Assembly: GCA_032358165.1 (NCBI GenBank)
Contig: JAALGY010000034.1
Coordinates: forward strand, 1-64,000
Direction of reading: 5' to 3'
DNA length: 64,000 bases
From: Diplosphaera chodatii
Lineage: Eukaryota; Chlorophyta; Trebouxiophyceae; Prasiolales; Stichococcaceae
The position numbers and the translations under genes were made by a program. This document shows positions 12,901 to 24,900 of the stretch, one piece after another; position 1 is the stretch's first letter, and the number at the start of each line of letters is the position of its first letter. The notes under the pieces were generated by a model that was given only the letters and a program-made list of their open reading frames with translations, ran no database searches and was not told where the DNA came from.

Positions 12901-13983
12901 TGCCAGCTGCCGTAGGCGGTCCCCCATGCTGGCGACGCCAAACATGCTGCTGTTGGTGAGGCCCATAGCAGCGCACTCATCCAGCCGCAGCGCCTGCCAC
13001 CAGGACTGGCAGTGTCACGAGTGGCAATGCTCACTTGCTGCCACATGCCGGCACGCACAACATCCGTCAAAGCAGCACCATGCTCGCCACTGCATGCACC
13101 GAAGCTCTGGAGCTGTGCTGTGGCCCCAGCTCTTAGTCACTAGGTGGCCTGAACCGCGCTGCCTGACTGTGGATGCACCTGCAGCAAGGGCGCCGCAGCG
13201 GCCAAGGCGTGCAGGAAGGCAGTGAGCAGGCCGTCCTCCGCCATGCACTGGCAAAAGCCCAATACAGCCATCATGGTGCAGTGAATGGACCAAGCGTGAG
13301 GGTGGAAACGCACAGACTGAATATCATATTGGGTGTGAAAGCATACAGTGGTGCAAGGCATCACGACATGAGCTGTGGCTGCCGCACCAGAGGCGATGTG
13401 AGCTCGCACCGCGGTGTCAAATGACGTGCTGCACTGAGCCTGCAGCAGCCCGCCGCCGTGGCGCCAGACCCACCGCTGCAGCGGCCGGAACATGCGCAGC
13501 CGCTGCTCAGCCGTGCCGTCTCTGAGCCCAGCGTCCATTTCACCGTACTCGCCCAGTGGAGTGTCCCACATGTCCTCGTGCACAACATGCAGCGCCTGCA
13601 GCATTATGGCAACTGACACTGCACACCCCTCAACATGACAGGGTGTTGAGAAGTTGTGAGATTGTCTTCAACCGGTTGACGTGTGTGGCATGCATACAAC
13701 GGGAAGTAGGTCTTGCCTGCCAGAGCTGCAGGCCAGGCTGTGACAGGTGGTTGCGCCACGTACGGCACACGCCTGCGGCCCTGACCCTGGAGCACAGGAA
13801 AGCTTTGCTTGGGCTCAAGAAGCAAGGCGAACGTCACTGCTGGATAGAGGCAAACATGGGGTGAAGACAGACACCTCACCTTTCAAAAAAGGGCAAGCGC
13901 GCCAGCAGTGCCTCCACCAGCTGTTCCGGCGGGTCCAGAGCAGCTTGAAGGCCGCAATTACTCGGCTTGCGTTCCAGCGGCAT
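9931..13983 (-). CDS. F-box/leucine-rich-repeat protein, copy B
   Basis: Full-length paralogue of copy A and likely SCF substrate receptor. Exons: 13983-13880, 13786-13717, 13595-13410, 13247-13179, 12993-12832, 12603-12475, 12268-12077, 11825-11724, 11540-11277, 11127-10996, 10664-10640, 10568-10507, 10348-10262 and 10107-9931, giving 586 residues in one continuous phase. The F-box is residues about 18-57 (LDPPEQLVEALLARLPFFE, then VCRTWRNHL...LQLW). Leucine-rich repeats extend to about residue 435 (for example LCELSRLQLLNLSDNLSLQL). The last four exons encode a C-terminal part with no recognised domain. Intron 2 has a GC donor. Shared blocks with copy A include MSRLTALSSL and GWEYAP. The 25-nt exon 11 is the least certain. 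Confidence 0.75.
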
Positions 13984-14890
13984 CTTCTCAGCGCGTTACT
14001 ACTGAGCTACAGCGCGTCCTGCCTCTCTAGATTCACCTTCACACTGTCATGCATCCCAGTCTCAAAACACTGAGGAACAGCAGTTCTGGAGGGTGCAGCT
14101 CCGACACAATGGCACTCGCCCGAACTGCTGACGGCCTCGACAGCGGCGTCGCAGCCCCTTGAGTAGGCAGTCGCCACCCCGCGCGCTCTGAAGGGGCGCA
14201 CCTTGCTGCACGTCACAACGCTGCTGGATGTCCGCATGCGCAGCGGCGAGGTCAGCTGCAGCACAGGCCTTCTGCACTACGTCTGGCGCAATCTCGCTGC
14301 GAGCAAGGACAACAGGCGAGCAGAACCGCAACCTCAAATCGCCTGCAAAGCGCAATCGCTGGCTGTATGAAGGCAACATCCCCTGCGGGCTTCAACCAGC
14401 ACGTCACTGCAGGCCTCGCAGACTGTGTGGGCGGTGGCTGGCATGCCGTGCATGTTAGAAGCTATATAATCTGCAACATTTTTCAGGCTTGCTGATGCCT
14501 TGCAGCACAATGCTGTTGTTCAAGAGCGCATGTGTACGACATCGACCGCCAGGTCACATGCCGGCGGAGATTTCGCGCAACCAGCAGCAGGTGAAGCACC
14601 AGGTTTGCCGGTTGGTGGTGGATCTATCTGCCGGTCAACATCGAAGCGCAGAGTGACGCTTTGCAAGAGGAAAAGGTCGGGTACTGTTGCTGCCATCAAG
14701 TTGTATCTTGCCATTTGGTCATGCTTTGGCTGAGCAGCTCAGCCGAGGCCTGTCAAGCTCTCCGGGCGAAACCAATCCCAACAATGATCCACATGTGTCG
14801 TTGCAAACCAGGAACTTCACACGCTTAAGGCTCACATGCATGCAGAGCAGGGCTCCTGGCATATCATCACCATCATCTGATGTGTCACCA
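13984..14890. other. Intergenic between F-box copy B and U-box gene 1
   Basis: No open frame here has both a recognisable domain and matching splice sites. It should hold the promoter of copy B and the 3' region of the U-box gene. Confidence 0.4.
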
Positions 14891-17800
14891 TCAGAATCCT
14901 GCAGCCTCAATGATCTGCCGCAGGGCATGGTTCGGCAGCAGCTCTTTGTTCATCAGCGGCTGCCCCGTGACGGGTGACGTGCTGTGGGTCTGCAGCCACT
15001 GATTGATCTCTGACTCATCGTAGCTGTGGCCGTCGCCCATGCACAGCGTCGCACGCCCCATCACATCCTGCAGTCAGTGTAGAAGCTCGAAGTCGATCAG
15101 CACAAGACGTGGGCAGTGGTGCTCGTGTTGCTCACATCTGATGACACCAGCTTGTACACGAAGCACTTGCAGCACGTACCTTGGTGATGGGACACAGCAG
15201 CCATGGCGGTGGCTGCTTGCACTGCTGCGTGCGCTGTGGCTGTGGTTGAGGTGGCGGCTGCTGATGCTGGAGTGCTTCCTCTGCTGCCGGGGAGCTGCTG
15301 TCCCGCCCCGCATCTGCCTGCTTTGCGGTGAGCCCCAAGCACTGCAGCTTGCTGGCCGCATCTGCGGCTGCCAGAGCGGCGTCACCTGACGCAGCAGCTG
15401 CTGCCATGCCGCTGAGCTGAGCACGTTTCGACAGCTCTGCAGCAGGCTGGGGCGCTGCGGCAGCCGCTGCGGCTGCTGCGGCCCGGGCAGCAGCCTTCTT
15501 GCGGGCACGCTTCTCGGCTGCCTTGCTGGGCGCCGCCATCGCTGCCTGGACCCCCTCCTCAGCCGCCTGCAGCATACACATATCCAAGCAGCTTGCGCAG
15601 GTGTACACGGAACGCGCCCGGCAGCACCCGAAAAAGACGGTGTTATATGCGCAGGGGCAAAACAGCGGGGACGCCACGACTGCCACAGCACATGCAGTGG
15701 GATGTCAGCTGTCGTTGTTATAGTGCAACAGATGGGCCAGCCTGATTGGCTGCACACAGAAGCCAGCATCTCACCAGCAGTTCCCGCATGGCGGCATCAG
15801 CGGCAGCCTGCGCCTGCACCAGCTCTGTGTCGTCACAACCGGCGGCACTGGCTGGATGCTGAGCTGTGGCCGTCTTTCGCACGGCTCGCAAGACTTCGCC
15901 GACCTCTTGGAGGCTCGGCATCATCAGGTCTCGAGCCCCCTTCGCCCTCTGGTGCTGCACCGCCTGTCAGTAGGGAGACGCGCAGAAGTGTCTCAGTCTC
16001 TTGAGGGGCCAACCTGACGATACACAGGCCCTGTACAACTCGCCCTGCTGTCTCCGATTGATCGATCACATCTGGTGCAGTCCACAAAGCAAACGCCGCG
16101 AGTTGCTGTTGAAGCCCCTGATCAAACGACTGTCGAAGCACATGGATGCATAGACACTGTGCAGCACTGCATGCAAGCTCCAGGTCACCTTGGTGAGGTC
16201 CCTGATGGTGTTTGCCCAGCCGTCAATCGCATCGCGCGGCCACAGAAGTGTGCGTGGCGCATGCTCCCCAGGTGCGGCCCCCGTGCCCTCCGGGGGCCGC
16301 AGTATCTGCGCCACCGCTTGCAGGTTCGGAGGAAGCGACCGGACCGGTGGCAGCGGTGATGACCTGAGGACAGTGAACCGCTGATCTTAGCACTTGAGTT
16401 GCGCAAGCAAATGAAAACAGTTGGGCTGCAGCCACGTCAAAAGCCATCGAGTGCCATCACCGGTAGCAACAGCCCTGTCCCCGAGGCCACCAACAGCCTA
16501 TGTACTGCCACAACACATGAGCAGGGGTGAGCACAAGGGGGGCGTACATGAAGATCGACATGGCATTAGCCTGCTGCAGCAGCTGGTCGACGACTTGAAG
16601 CCCCAGGTCTATGAATGCAGGGGGCCCACAGGCGCTCGCCAAGCTGCCCGCAACCTCATCACAAAACTGCGCGGATGCACCGACTGAATCAGGGTGTGGG
16701 GCTACCAGGCTGCAGACAGAGTGTGCTGACCTGATCCCAGGTTGCCATGCTGCAGAGCTGTGCGAGCCGTGCACACACTCGCAACGTGACATGAGTACAT
16801 AGCTGTGCTCACAACGCAAGCCATGCAGACGCAATCTGCAACCTGAGGTGAGCACCTCACAATATTCATCCAGTATGAAAGTCCTAGCCAAACGAGGTGC
16901 AGATGCTTCTATTGTGCCCGACCATGGTGCTCACCATGAAGAATTGCATCGTCTTCAGAGCACTGTCAAGCTCCATTCCCTCAAAGTGGCAGACGTGGTC
17001 AAACCGCAGCAGTGCCACCCCTGGGACGCATGCGCAATGGACAGGTCACATATAGCTGCACCGCACATTGTAGAGCAGCAGCAGCATCACCACAAAGGTG
17101 GCATCGAGTCATGCCACAGGTGTAACAGGCATGGTTACTGGCAGCATGAACATTGGCAGGCACCATGCAGCTCGTCTCCTGCGCTGCAACTGCTCAGGCG
17201 CACCCAGCACAGCGCTGACGGCAGCCCAGCACGCGCGCACCAACCGGCTGAATGGCTGCGGCGGTGCCCCCTCTTCGGCAGCTGCCGCCACCTTCCGCAC
17301 GGCCATGTCCAATGTGAGGGCAGCTGCCTGCAGTTCGGCCAGGCACACCTTCCGCGCCTCGATCCCGCGGAGCTCCGTGTTCTCCTCGCAACCCTGATTG
17401 CAGGTCACGCAGCCCTGCTGGCTCGGGTGTTGATGACACATGCATCACCGAAATCAGGCACCACAGGCACATAGATGATGTGATTGACAACAGCCACCTA
17501 AAGGGAAGGCCAGGAGTGTGCAAGGCACGACTGTGGTGCCTTCATTAATGCAGCACCTGCACATACGTCTCCACTGCAGCAGAGTTGAGGGTGCAGTGTA
17601 TCGCCAGGCTTTCCAGCATGTTGGGCAGCACATCCCATGCTGGAATGGCAGGGTCCGATCTGCCGACGTGAAGCAGCACAAGCTCTGCGGCTTTGCCCAA
17701 CGCGAAAGGCCGCCTGCTGCATGTTCAGGTGCATGCTGTGCTGCTGTTGCTGCTGCCGCTGCTGTCGCTCCTGTTGCTGATGCCGCTGATGCCGCTGCTG

Positions 17801-20421
17801 CTGCCGCTGCCGTCGGCCCTTGCTATCGCCATGTGCACCGCCTTGCATGCCAGGGTTGCTGTCTGGGCTGCTTGAGTCACTGCTGCACCGCGGGCCGTGT
17901 GTCCAACCTGCTGCGGCCGTCAGTGCGTCTGCGATGCCTACTGCCCAGCTGTCCCATGTTGATGCGTCTTGCATGATGCGACACTGCTGGATTGCGCCAT
18001 GCTCGTGTGCGTGACGAACCAGCATCGTCAGCCTGCTCAGGGCTGCCGCCTGTTGCGCAGTGACACCCAAAATCATGGTCAGACAAACACACATTGCAGC
18101 CACACAGTGGACATGCATTCATTCCTCAGCTGCCGCGGTCCGGGCTGCATTAAGTGATGCTGTCAAACTTGCAACACGAAGGAAAACACCTTGAGGTTTT
18201 GAGTTGCAACCCACAGCACTTTCCAGCACCTGTGCTGCCGTGGGCTGCGTGCTGCCGCCCATCTTCGGCAGCGACGCCACCACGCCGGCCAGGGCCTCCG
18301 ACAGCCCGCCCACCAGCGTCCCCTGCGCAGCCACCGCAGAGTCGCCCATTCCTAGCGGGCCCATCAGCGCCAGCAGCACGTCCTCGCTGCAGCGGAGCAC
18401 TGGTAGACTGTGAACCCCCCGTATAATACCATTTTGCTGCGGTATTCTATGGTATACTGACAGCATGCCTTGCCACTGCGCCGCCATGCAGCCACTTGGG
18501 CGCATCTCACAGTGCTCGAAACACTGCTGACAAGGTGAAGTCGTTGCAGTGCCAGGGTGCACAGCAAAAGTGCCTGAACGCACACCAGCACTTTGGGATG
18601 CGGATGCTGCGGAGGCAGAGGCAGGTATGATTGCCTGGCCAGAAGAGCGCTGAATGCACCTGACAGTGGGTACGCCCCGCTGCAGGGCGGCCTCGTGTGC
18701 CAGCAGCGCCTTCACGCCAGCAGCATACGCTTCGGCTGCGGCTGGGGACAGGTCTCTGGGCGCAGGTCCTGGCTGAGGCTCAACGTGGGAGCCGTCATCT
18801 GGCGGCCCAGGATGCAATACCGACAGCGCCTGCACAGCAGGGGCCACCCCCTGAGGGTCTGGCGCAGCCTCCAGAGCCAATGGCAGGCACGAATGTCAAG
18901 CCGCTTTATCGGCAGCAACTGGCAACTGACAGAGCGCCAGCCGATTTTGCTGTCAACAGTGTGTGCAATGACATCAGACACACTGATGCACCTGCAGAGC
19001 GGTCGCCACTGGGCGTGCCCAGGCCGATCTCCACTCCAGCAGCGGCTGCTCTTCGGACAGTTGAGCCTGCTGTGGCGCCCCATTCTCATCCTGTCCTGCT
19101 GGCCGCCGCCCCTCCGGAAGCACACCACCTGCACGCGCCAATATGTCGCCTGAGGCTGGACCCCACCGCGCAGGCGTCAGGTTGACCTGCATAGGAATCA
19201 GCAGGACAGGTCATAAACAGCCTTTGCAAAAGCTGCATGCGCACCCGCAGCAGCCGTTGTGGTGGGGCTGGCAGCATCGCCGACGGCGGCTGCAACATCG
19301 GCTGCAACGGCTGCACTGCAGCGCTGTATCAGCTGTAGCAGGGGCGCCTCGTCTGCAAGCTCGCCGGCTGCACAAGCAGTGAGTGCCAGGTGCGCTGCGG
19401 ACAGCGCAGTCAATGCTGCTGACAACAGCGGGGCTGCACCGCCCTCTGCTGCAAACCTGCAGCAAGTACATCAGCTCTTCCCCTGCCTGATCGGTCCGAA
19501 ACGTGGCACGATGGCAAGCACAGACCTACAGCTGTACTGACAATCACGCAAGCGACCCTGAGCTGCGCACGCAAACCATGTCAGCAGACAACCTGGCTGC
19601 AAAACATTGAGACGTGAGACCGGAATGCACCTGAGGCAACCCGCGGCTGCCGGATGTAGCAGCGAGCAGCAGCTGTCTGCTTCCTCGCGTATTTTTGCCG
19701 AGCGAGTAGTGCTGACCAGCGCCAGGATGCAGAGTGCGGGAACAGCGTCAGGGTCCCAGGCTGCCGCCGCTTCCAGCATGCCGGGCCGCCTGAGCGCTCT
19801 GCCGAGCTGCTCGTCAGCGCCAGGCAGCGCCGCCAGTACATCAGTTTTCGCCTGTACCCGACCATGTTCGCTGGTCAGTGCTTGGCCAGTGTGCGGCGCA
19901 GGCGTCGGGCGTCATGCACTTCTGCACATCTGCCACCACACCAGCTGTCAGGGTGACCCGGCCCCATGCAATCTGCTTTGCTGCACCATCGACAGCTGTA
20001 GTGTATTACATCGGCAGAAGGACACACCGCAGCAGCATCCCTCATGCAGATGTGCAGCGCAGCCACAGCTGCCGCGGCCGCCGCCACGTCTGGCAGCTCC
20101 AGGAGCCTCAGTAGAGTGCGGACCTCGTGAGCTAGTCTCTCTTCCGGCTTGAAACCATCCCTGCAGCAAGCCAGCAACAAATGCTTGTGTGCGCCATGTT
20201 TTGGTGCAGCAAGTGCAAACATGACTGCAACGCATGCACCTGACCTGCATCGCCGTAGTCGTTCATGACGATCATTGAAGGGCATATGGGTACATGCAGT
20301 CGCACCGTGGCTGGGTGCGCCGTGTTACAGCAACCAGGTTACCCGGCGTCGGCTTCACGGAGCGCAGCTCCTCCATGTAGTTGTGGTGCGGTTGCATTGC
20401 ACCTGCTGCATCAGATGCCAT
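14891..20421 (-). CDS. Helical-repeat protein with C-terminal U-box, copy 1
   Basis: Probable RING-type (U-box) E3 ubiquitin ligase. The last two exons, 15566-15180 and 15067-14891, join into a U-box: LLCPITK, then GHSYDESEINQWLQTHSTSP and LLPNHALRQII, ending at the stop. Exons 15954-15775 and about 16305-16189 precede them. Further conserved blocks occur near 16690-16560, 17400-17190, 18070-17600, 18410-18130, 18880-18700, 19450-19200, 19800-19600 and 20170-20025. They are Ala/Leu-rich and helical, resembling armadillo/HEAT repeats. A basic segment (AAEKRARKKAAAR) and a polyalanine run lie just before the U-box. Blocks match the tandem copy at 21936-27748 in the same order. The start at 20421 is inferred because its first 26 residues align with copy 2, but the exon 1/2 phase is unresolved. 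The U-box is certain; the upstream exon model is partial. Confidence 0.65.
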
Positions 20422-21935
20422 TACATCTGTTTGTAGGTCCTCATATGCGGCTGCGCAGACGTTTCAGGCGCCGCTAACAAATGCTGGACTTTGCTGTGCA
20501 TCTGATCTGAATGCGATTTCAGATCACATTGGGTGTGTTCAACAAGCGCACGTGCGTTTCATATCGATCTGCTAGTCATGTTCTGTTGTGATTTTGTGAT
20601 ACACACAGATCCAACAATGCAAGTGAAATTTCGGAAGATGTGCACAAATGCTGCATCGGTCTGACTGACAGTGTCAGACCGGTAGGTGCCAACAACAGCA
20701 CACGTGAAGCATGCTTATAGCAAAATTTGTTCACAGGGTGGCTCACTGTAGACGACAATGTCAGCATGCTGAACGAAAGCACAGCAAAGTGGGTCTGGCT
20801 GTCTGAAGCTCCTTCTTGACTGTCCAAAGCAGCTTTGCATCTATCAGCGCAAATGCCCGCGGCCAAAATTGTACAGCAGGTTCAAGCTGTTGCAGGGTGC
20901 AGACGACCAACAGCACGGACAGCTCTTGGCTATAATGGCTCCTCGAGTACTCGACAACCACCTCCACATATCATGCCGATATCACTCGCATTCGGTGTGC
21001 TGTGTGCATGATGGCTCATGAGACGTGGCCAAGCCGTCTGCATGCCGCACGCCTGGCAGCGGTCCTACGCCCGCATACGCCCGTGGCCTCAGCTGAGCAT
21101 TTCCGTCTGTGCAGCAGCTGCGCCACCACAGCAGCTGCTGATGATACTATATATGCTGCGCTTCTCGCAGCAGCTGTCCCCAATGCACCTGCTTTTGTGG
21201 TAGGCATAGCCCATGACTGGTTGACACTGCAGCATGGTGCATGCGGAAATGATGGCCGCGCTGCATCTGGTAGGCACCACGCCGTCATCAGGAGCTGTCA
21301 TGGGCTGTTGCATAGGCCGCCAGCAGACTCCGTCCATCACTTATGCACTTATACTTATCACCTTTGGCAGCTCTTTTACCAGGCGTTGAGTACGGTGGAC
21401 GATGCCAGGCACGCAGGCAGGTGGCTGCCGGGAGGCACCATGCAGCGCTGCCACGCGGGCGGCACCACTGCCTGCAGCCAGTAGGGCGTCAAGCTCTGCG
21501 CCAGATGTGCACTGCACAGCGTCGCGCCGTCTGAATATAGCGTCTACAACCGTTGTTGAACAACCTTCTCGTTCTCGCAGCAGGCAAGCAGGTGGGAGCC
21601 GGTGCACAAGCCAAATGCAAATCTTCTGCTGCCACAGCCCATGTGCACACATACAGAGAGCGGCCTGTCCATCAGGCACCAACGTCAACAACATGTGCTG
21701 CATGATTCTGAGCCTCACATGGCCCGTGATCGTGTGCGTTGCCAGACCGGAGCTTGTGCAGTCGTCAGCCGCCTCGAAGACGCCTGCTGTCAGGTCACCA
21801 GCTGCCACATCTTATCAGCCTGCACAGTCAGTAGCGGCAAGCTGATGGTCACTGCACGTGTCCTTCCAATCTGGTTTGTTTAATTCATTTGAGGATTGCA
21901 ACGCGCACAGCCAAGGCAAGGTGGGCACACCTTGC
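20422..21935. other. Intergenic between the two large U-box genes
   Basis: No gene could be supported. A minus-strand frame at 20761-20967 looks protein-like but lacks matching exons. Two perfect 9-bp-arm hairpins lie at 20503-20526 and 20657-20681. Confidence 0.4.
20503..20681. repeat. Two hairpins upstream of U-box gene 1
   Basis: Arms TGATCTGAA and TTCAGATCA (20503-20526) have a 6-nt loop. Arms CGGTCTGAC and GTCAGACCG (20657-20681) have a 7-nt loop. Both stems are perfect 9-mers. Confidence 0.5.
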
Positions 21936-24900
21936 TCAGGGGCTGTCGGTGCTGCTGTTGAGCGGATTGCTGCTGTCACAGCCACCCAGTGGTGCTGTCC
22001 AACAGCTCGAGCTGCTGCATGCTTGTGAGCCTCGCCCTGCAACCTGGATCATCTGCCGCAGCGTATGGTTCGGCAGCAGGTTGGTGGCTATGAGCACCCG
22101 GCCCGTCACTGGTGAAGTACTGTGGGTTTGCAGCCACGTTGCAATAGCTGCCTCCTCATAGCTGTGCCCTTCACATTCACACACCACTGGCCGCTGCATC
22201 ACCACCTGCATGGCAGACAGGCGAACCCTCGGATCATTGCAGGAACATGGAATGGATAGATACATCAAATGGCTGCTGCAGACGAGCCTGCTGGTGCTGT
22301 TGCGCATTGGAGCCGATGTTGCTTGAGATGCCTCGAAATGTGCAAGACTACTGACCTTGGTCATGCAGCACAACATCCACTGTGGTTGTTGCCTTTGATG
22401 ATGTCGATGCTGCCGCATGTTGAACTCCGCTTGCTGCTGCAGCTCAACCGGCCCCGTACGCTCGGCGCCGTGTTGCAGTGCTGTGCTGTTGAAGGGCAGG
22501 GCAGCTGCCTGCAACAATGCATCTTCCGAATTGCTCACGTGCTGCATCTCGACCACTGCGTCTGCTGCGCTACAGGCGGCGCTGCTGGGCAGCGGTGGCT
22601 CTGCTGTGATGTTGAGCTCAGCATGTGCCAGCGGCTCTGCAGCGGGCAAATGCACAGGAGCAGCCGCTGCAGCTGCTGCGCCCGCAGATGCAGCCTTCTT
22701 GCGGGCTCGCTTCTTGGCTGTCTTGCTAGGCGCTGCCTTTGCTGATGCGTCCCTATCCTCGGCAGCCTGCACCATGGAGGTTCCGAAAAGAGGCTGGTAT
22801 GCCTGCTGCAGACTATTGTCAGCAGAGTGAAGCAGTGCTCCAGGTGGTAGGTGGAATTATTGCACATGCAAGTGCAAAGATGTTACAGGGCATGCACCAG
22901 GCCACCTGCCTGCAGCGCACACATGCGCTGCTGCTCCTTGTCACACGCGAGAGCAATATGGTGGTACATTCTATGTACACAGCAGCATGTCAGCTCTCAC
23001 CAACAACTCCCGCATGGCGACGTTAGACGCGGCTTCCGCCCGCAGCACCGCATTGCTGATTCTCACGATGCGGGCGCCCCCGCCGCTGGTCTCCGTGCTC
23101 GGGTCTGACACAGCATTCAGCAGGGCAGTCTCGACTTCGCGCAGCACCCTGAACATCAGCGACCGCCTCGCCGGCGACCTCTTCTTTGTACGCAGCACCT
23201 GCCAGCACCGGCATGAAGGCTCTCAAACACTACCAGCAGTGCACTGAAAACTGGGGGCACTCAACATCCTAAAGCCCAGCTGCCATAGGCGTATGAACAG
23301 CCCTGTGGAGCGCAGCCTATGCCATCTGGAACATAAAGCTGGCTTGCGCAGTGCCACACAGCACATACTCTCGGGTGTTGATCACCGGAATGCTGCTAGC
23401 GTAGGCATGCAACCTTCACTGCTATGTTATCCAGATGCTTGAAAGCAGCAGGCACACACACACAGATAGACCAAATGCCTCCGCTACCAACAGAATATAG
23501 CGAACACCTCAAAAATGTTTTCGGTGGCGTACGCCCAGTCGTGGACATCATCGGCCGGCCAGATGACCAAGTGGTCCGCCTGCTCAGCGCAGGTACTCGG
23601 AGGCTGCAGCAGGACCACCATGGCTCGCAGGCTTGCAAGCATCGCCTGAAACGCTGGTTTTGTGAACGGCCTTTCTGCTGGCCTGCGGTTGGTGCAGCAT
23701 CTCGCGTCAGTATGGGGCACACCAGCTCGCAGCAGCACATTTTGGTGCAGCCGCCGACAACATGCTGACAAGCGTGACATGTTAGCCTGGCCCAGACCGC
23801 AAATACACCGGTCAACCGAGTGCTGAGCGTTGCATACAGGCACCATGTGCAGGCAGGAACAACACAGTACTGGGCCGCACCACTGATGCGCCAGTTCTGC
23901 AACAAAGTGTAGCAGCTGCTCGGCGGCGTCGCAACCCATATGTGCTGCTGCCGAGGGGCCGCAGGCACGGAGCAACCTGGTTGCAAGCTGCACGTGACGC
24001 TGCAACAACAGGTGGCAGGGTCCCGTCACTCACAAATACAATGTCTGTCACTTGAGTGGACAAGGGCGATGCCTCGTGTTGGGGTCACTGACAACGAAGC
24101 TACGTTGACTGTTGAAAACACCACCGACATAACCCCTGCCAGCAGGACAGCAAGACGGATGCGCTTTGCACGCAATACATGTGTGCAGCTACGCACATGA
24201 TCCATTGGTCAGCTATTGAACCGGGCCAACTGTTTTGAGCTCTGGCTCGCAGGACGAAGCATACCTGGTACGCCTTGAACACCCGCTCGCCAGCGCCTGG
24301 CCGCGACGCCCATGGGTGCCTCTCAAGCTCCATTGAAAGGTGTGCTTCTATCAACCCTGCAAAGGGCAAGGACCAGGTAACTAGGAAGAAGGGTGATGCT
24401 CGATGCAGAGTGAGCATCACCGAGCACAACTGCATACAGAACAGCCGTTGACGGCCAAATGCCAGTGCACATCTGCGAGCGATGCAGCCCTGAAGCTGCA
24501 GCGCTAGAGAGCTGCTGCCCACGCACCCTGCAAGGCGCAGGCTGCATCGCAGCAGGTGCTGATCAGCTCTTCTGATGGCAACGGCTGTGTTTTCGTCTCT
24601 GCAGCTGCTGCCACCGTGCCGACGGCTGCCTCCAGCCTCAGCGACGCTTCTTCCATGATGCAGATGCATTCCTGCCGTCTCCTTGCCGCAGCAGTGTACT
24701 GGTCGAAGGCCTGGTGCACAGCGCTTCCACATTACTTTAAGCCCATTGTGAAAGGGGATGGTCCAGGTTGCAACATGGCCGTGATCAAGTGTCAGCACAT
24801 GTCCGAGCGACAACACATTCACTTGACATGAGTGACCTGAGTGAGTGCGATCACTGCGTGCACCTGGAAGTAGTGCTGCAGGGCAGTCGGATTGGTGCGG

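Noticed and set aside
17715..17820. Dense CTG/CAG-type repeats
   Set aside because: They encode a Gln-rich stretch within an exon block of U-box copy 1, so they are coding low complexity rather than a separate repeat element.
20761..20967. Protein-like minus-strand frame upstream of U-box copy 1
   Set aside because: No matching donor/acceptor pair connects it to copy 1 and no equivalent exon exists in copy 2.
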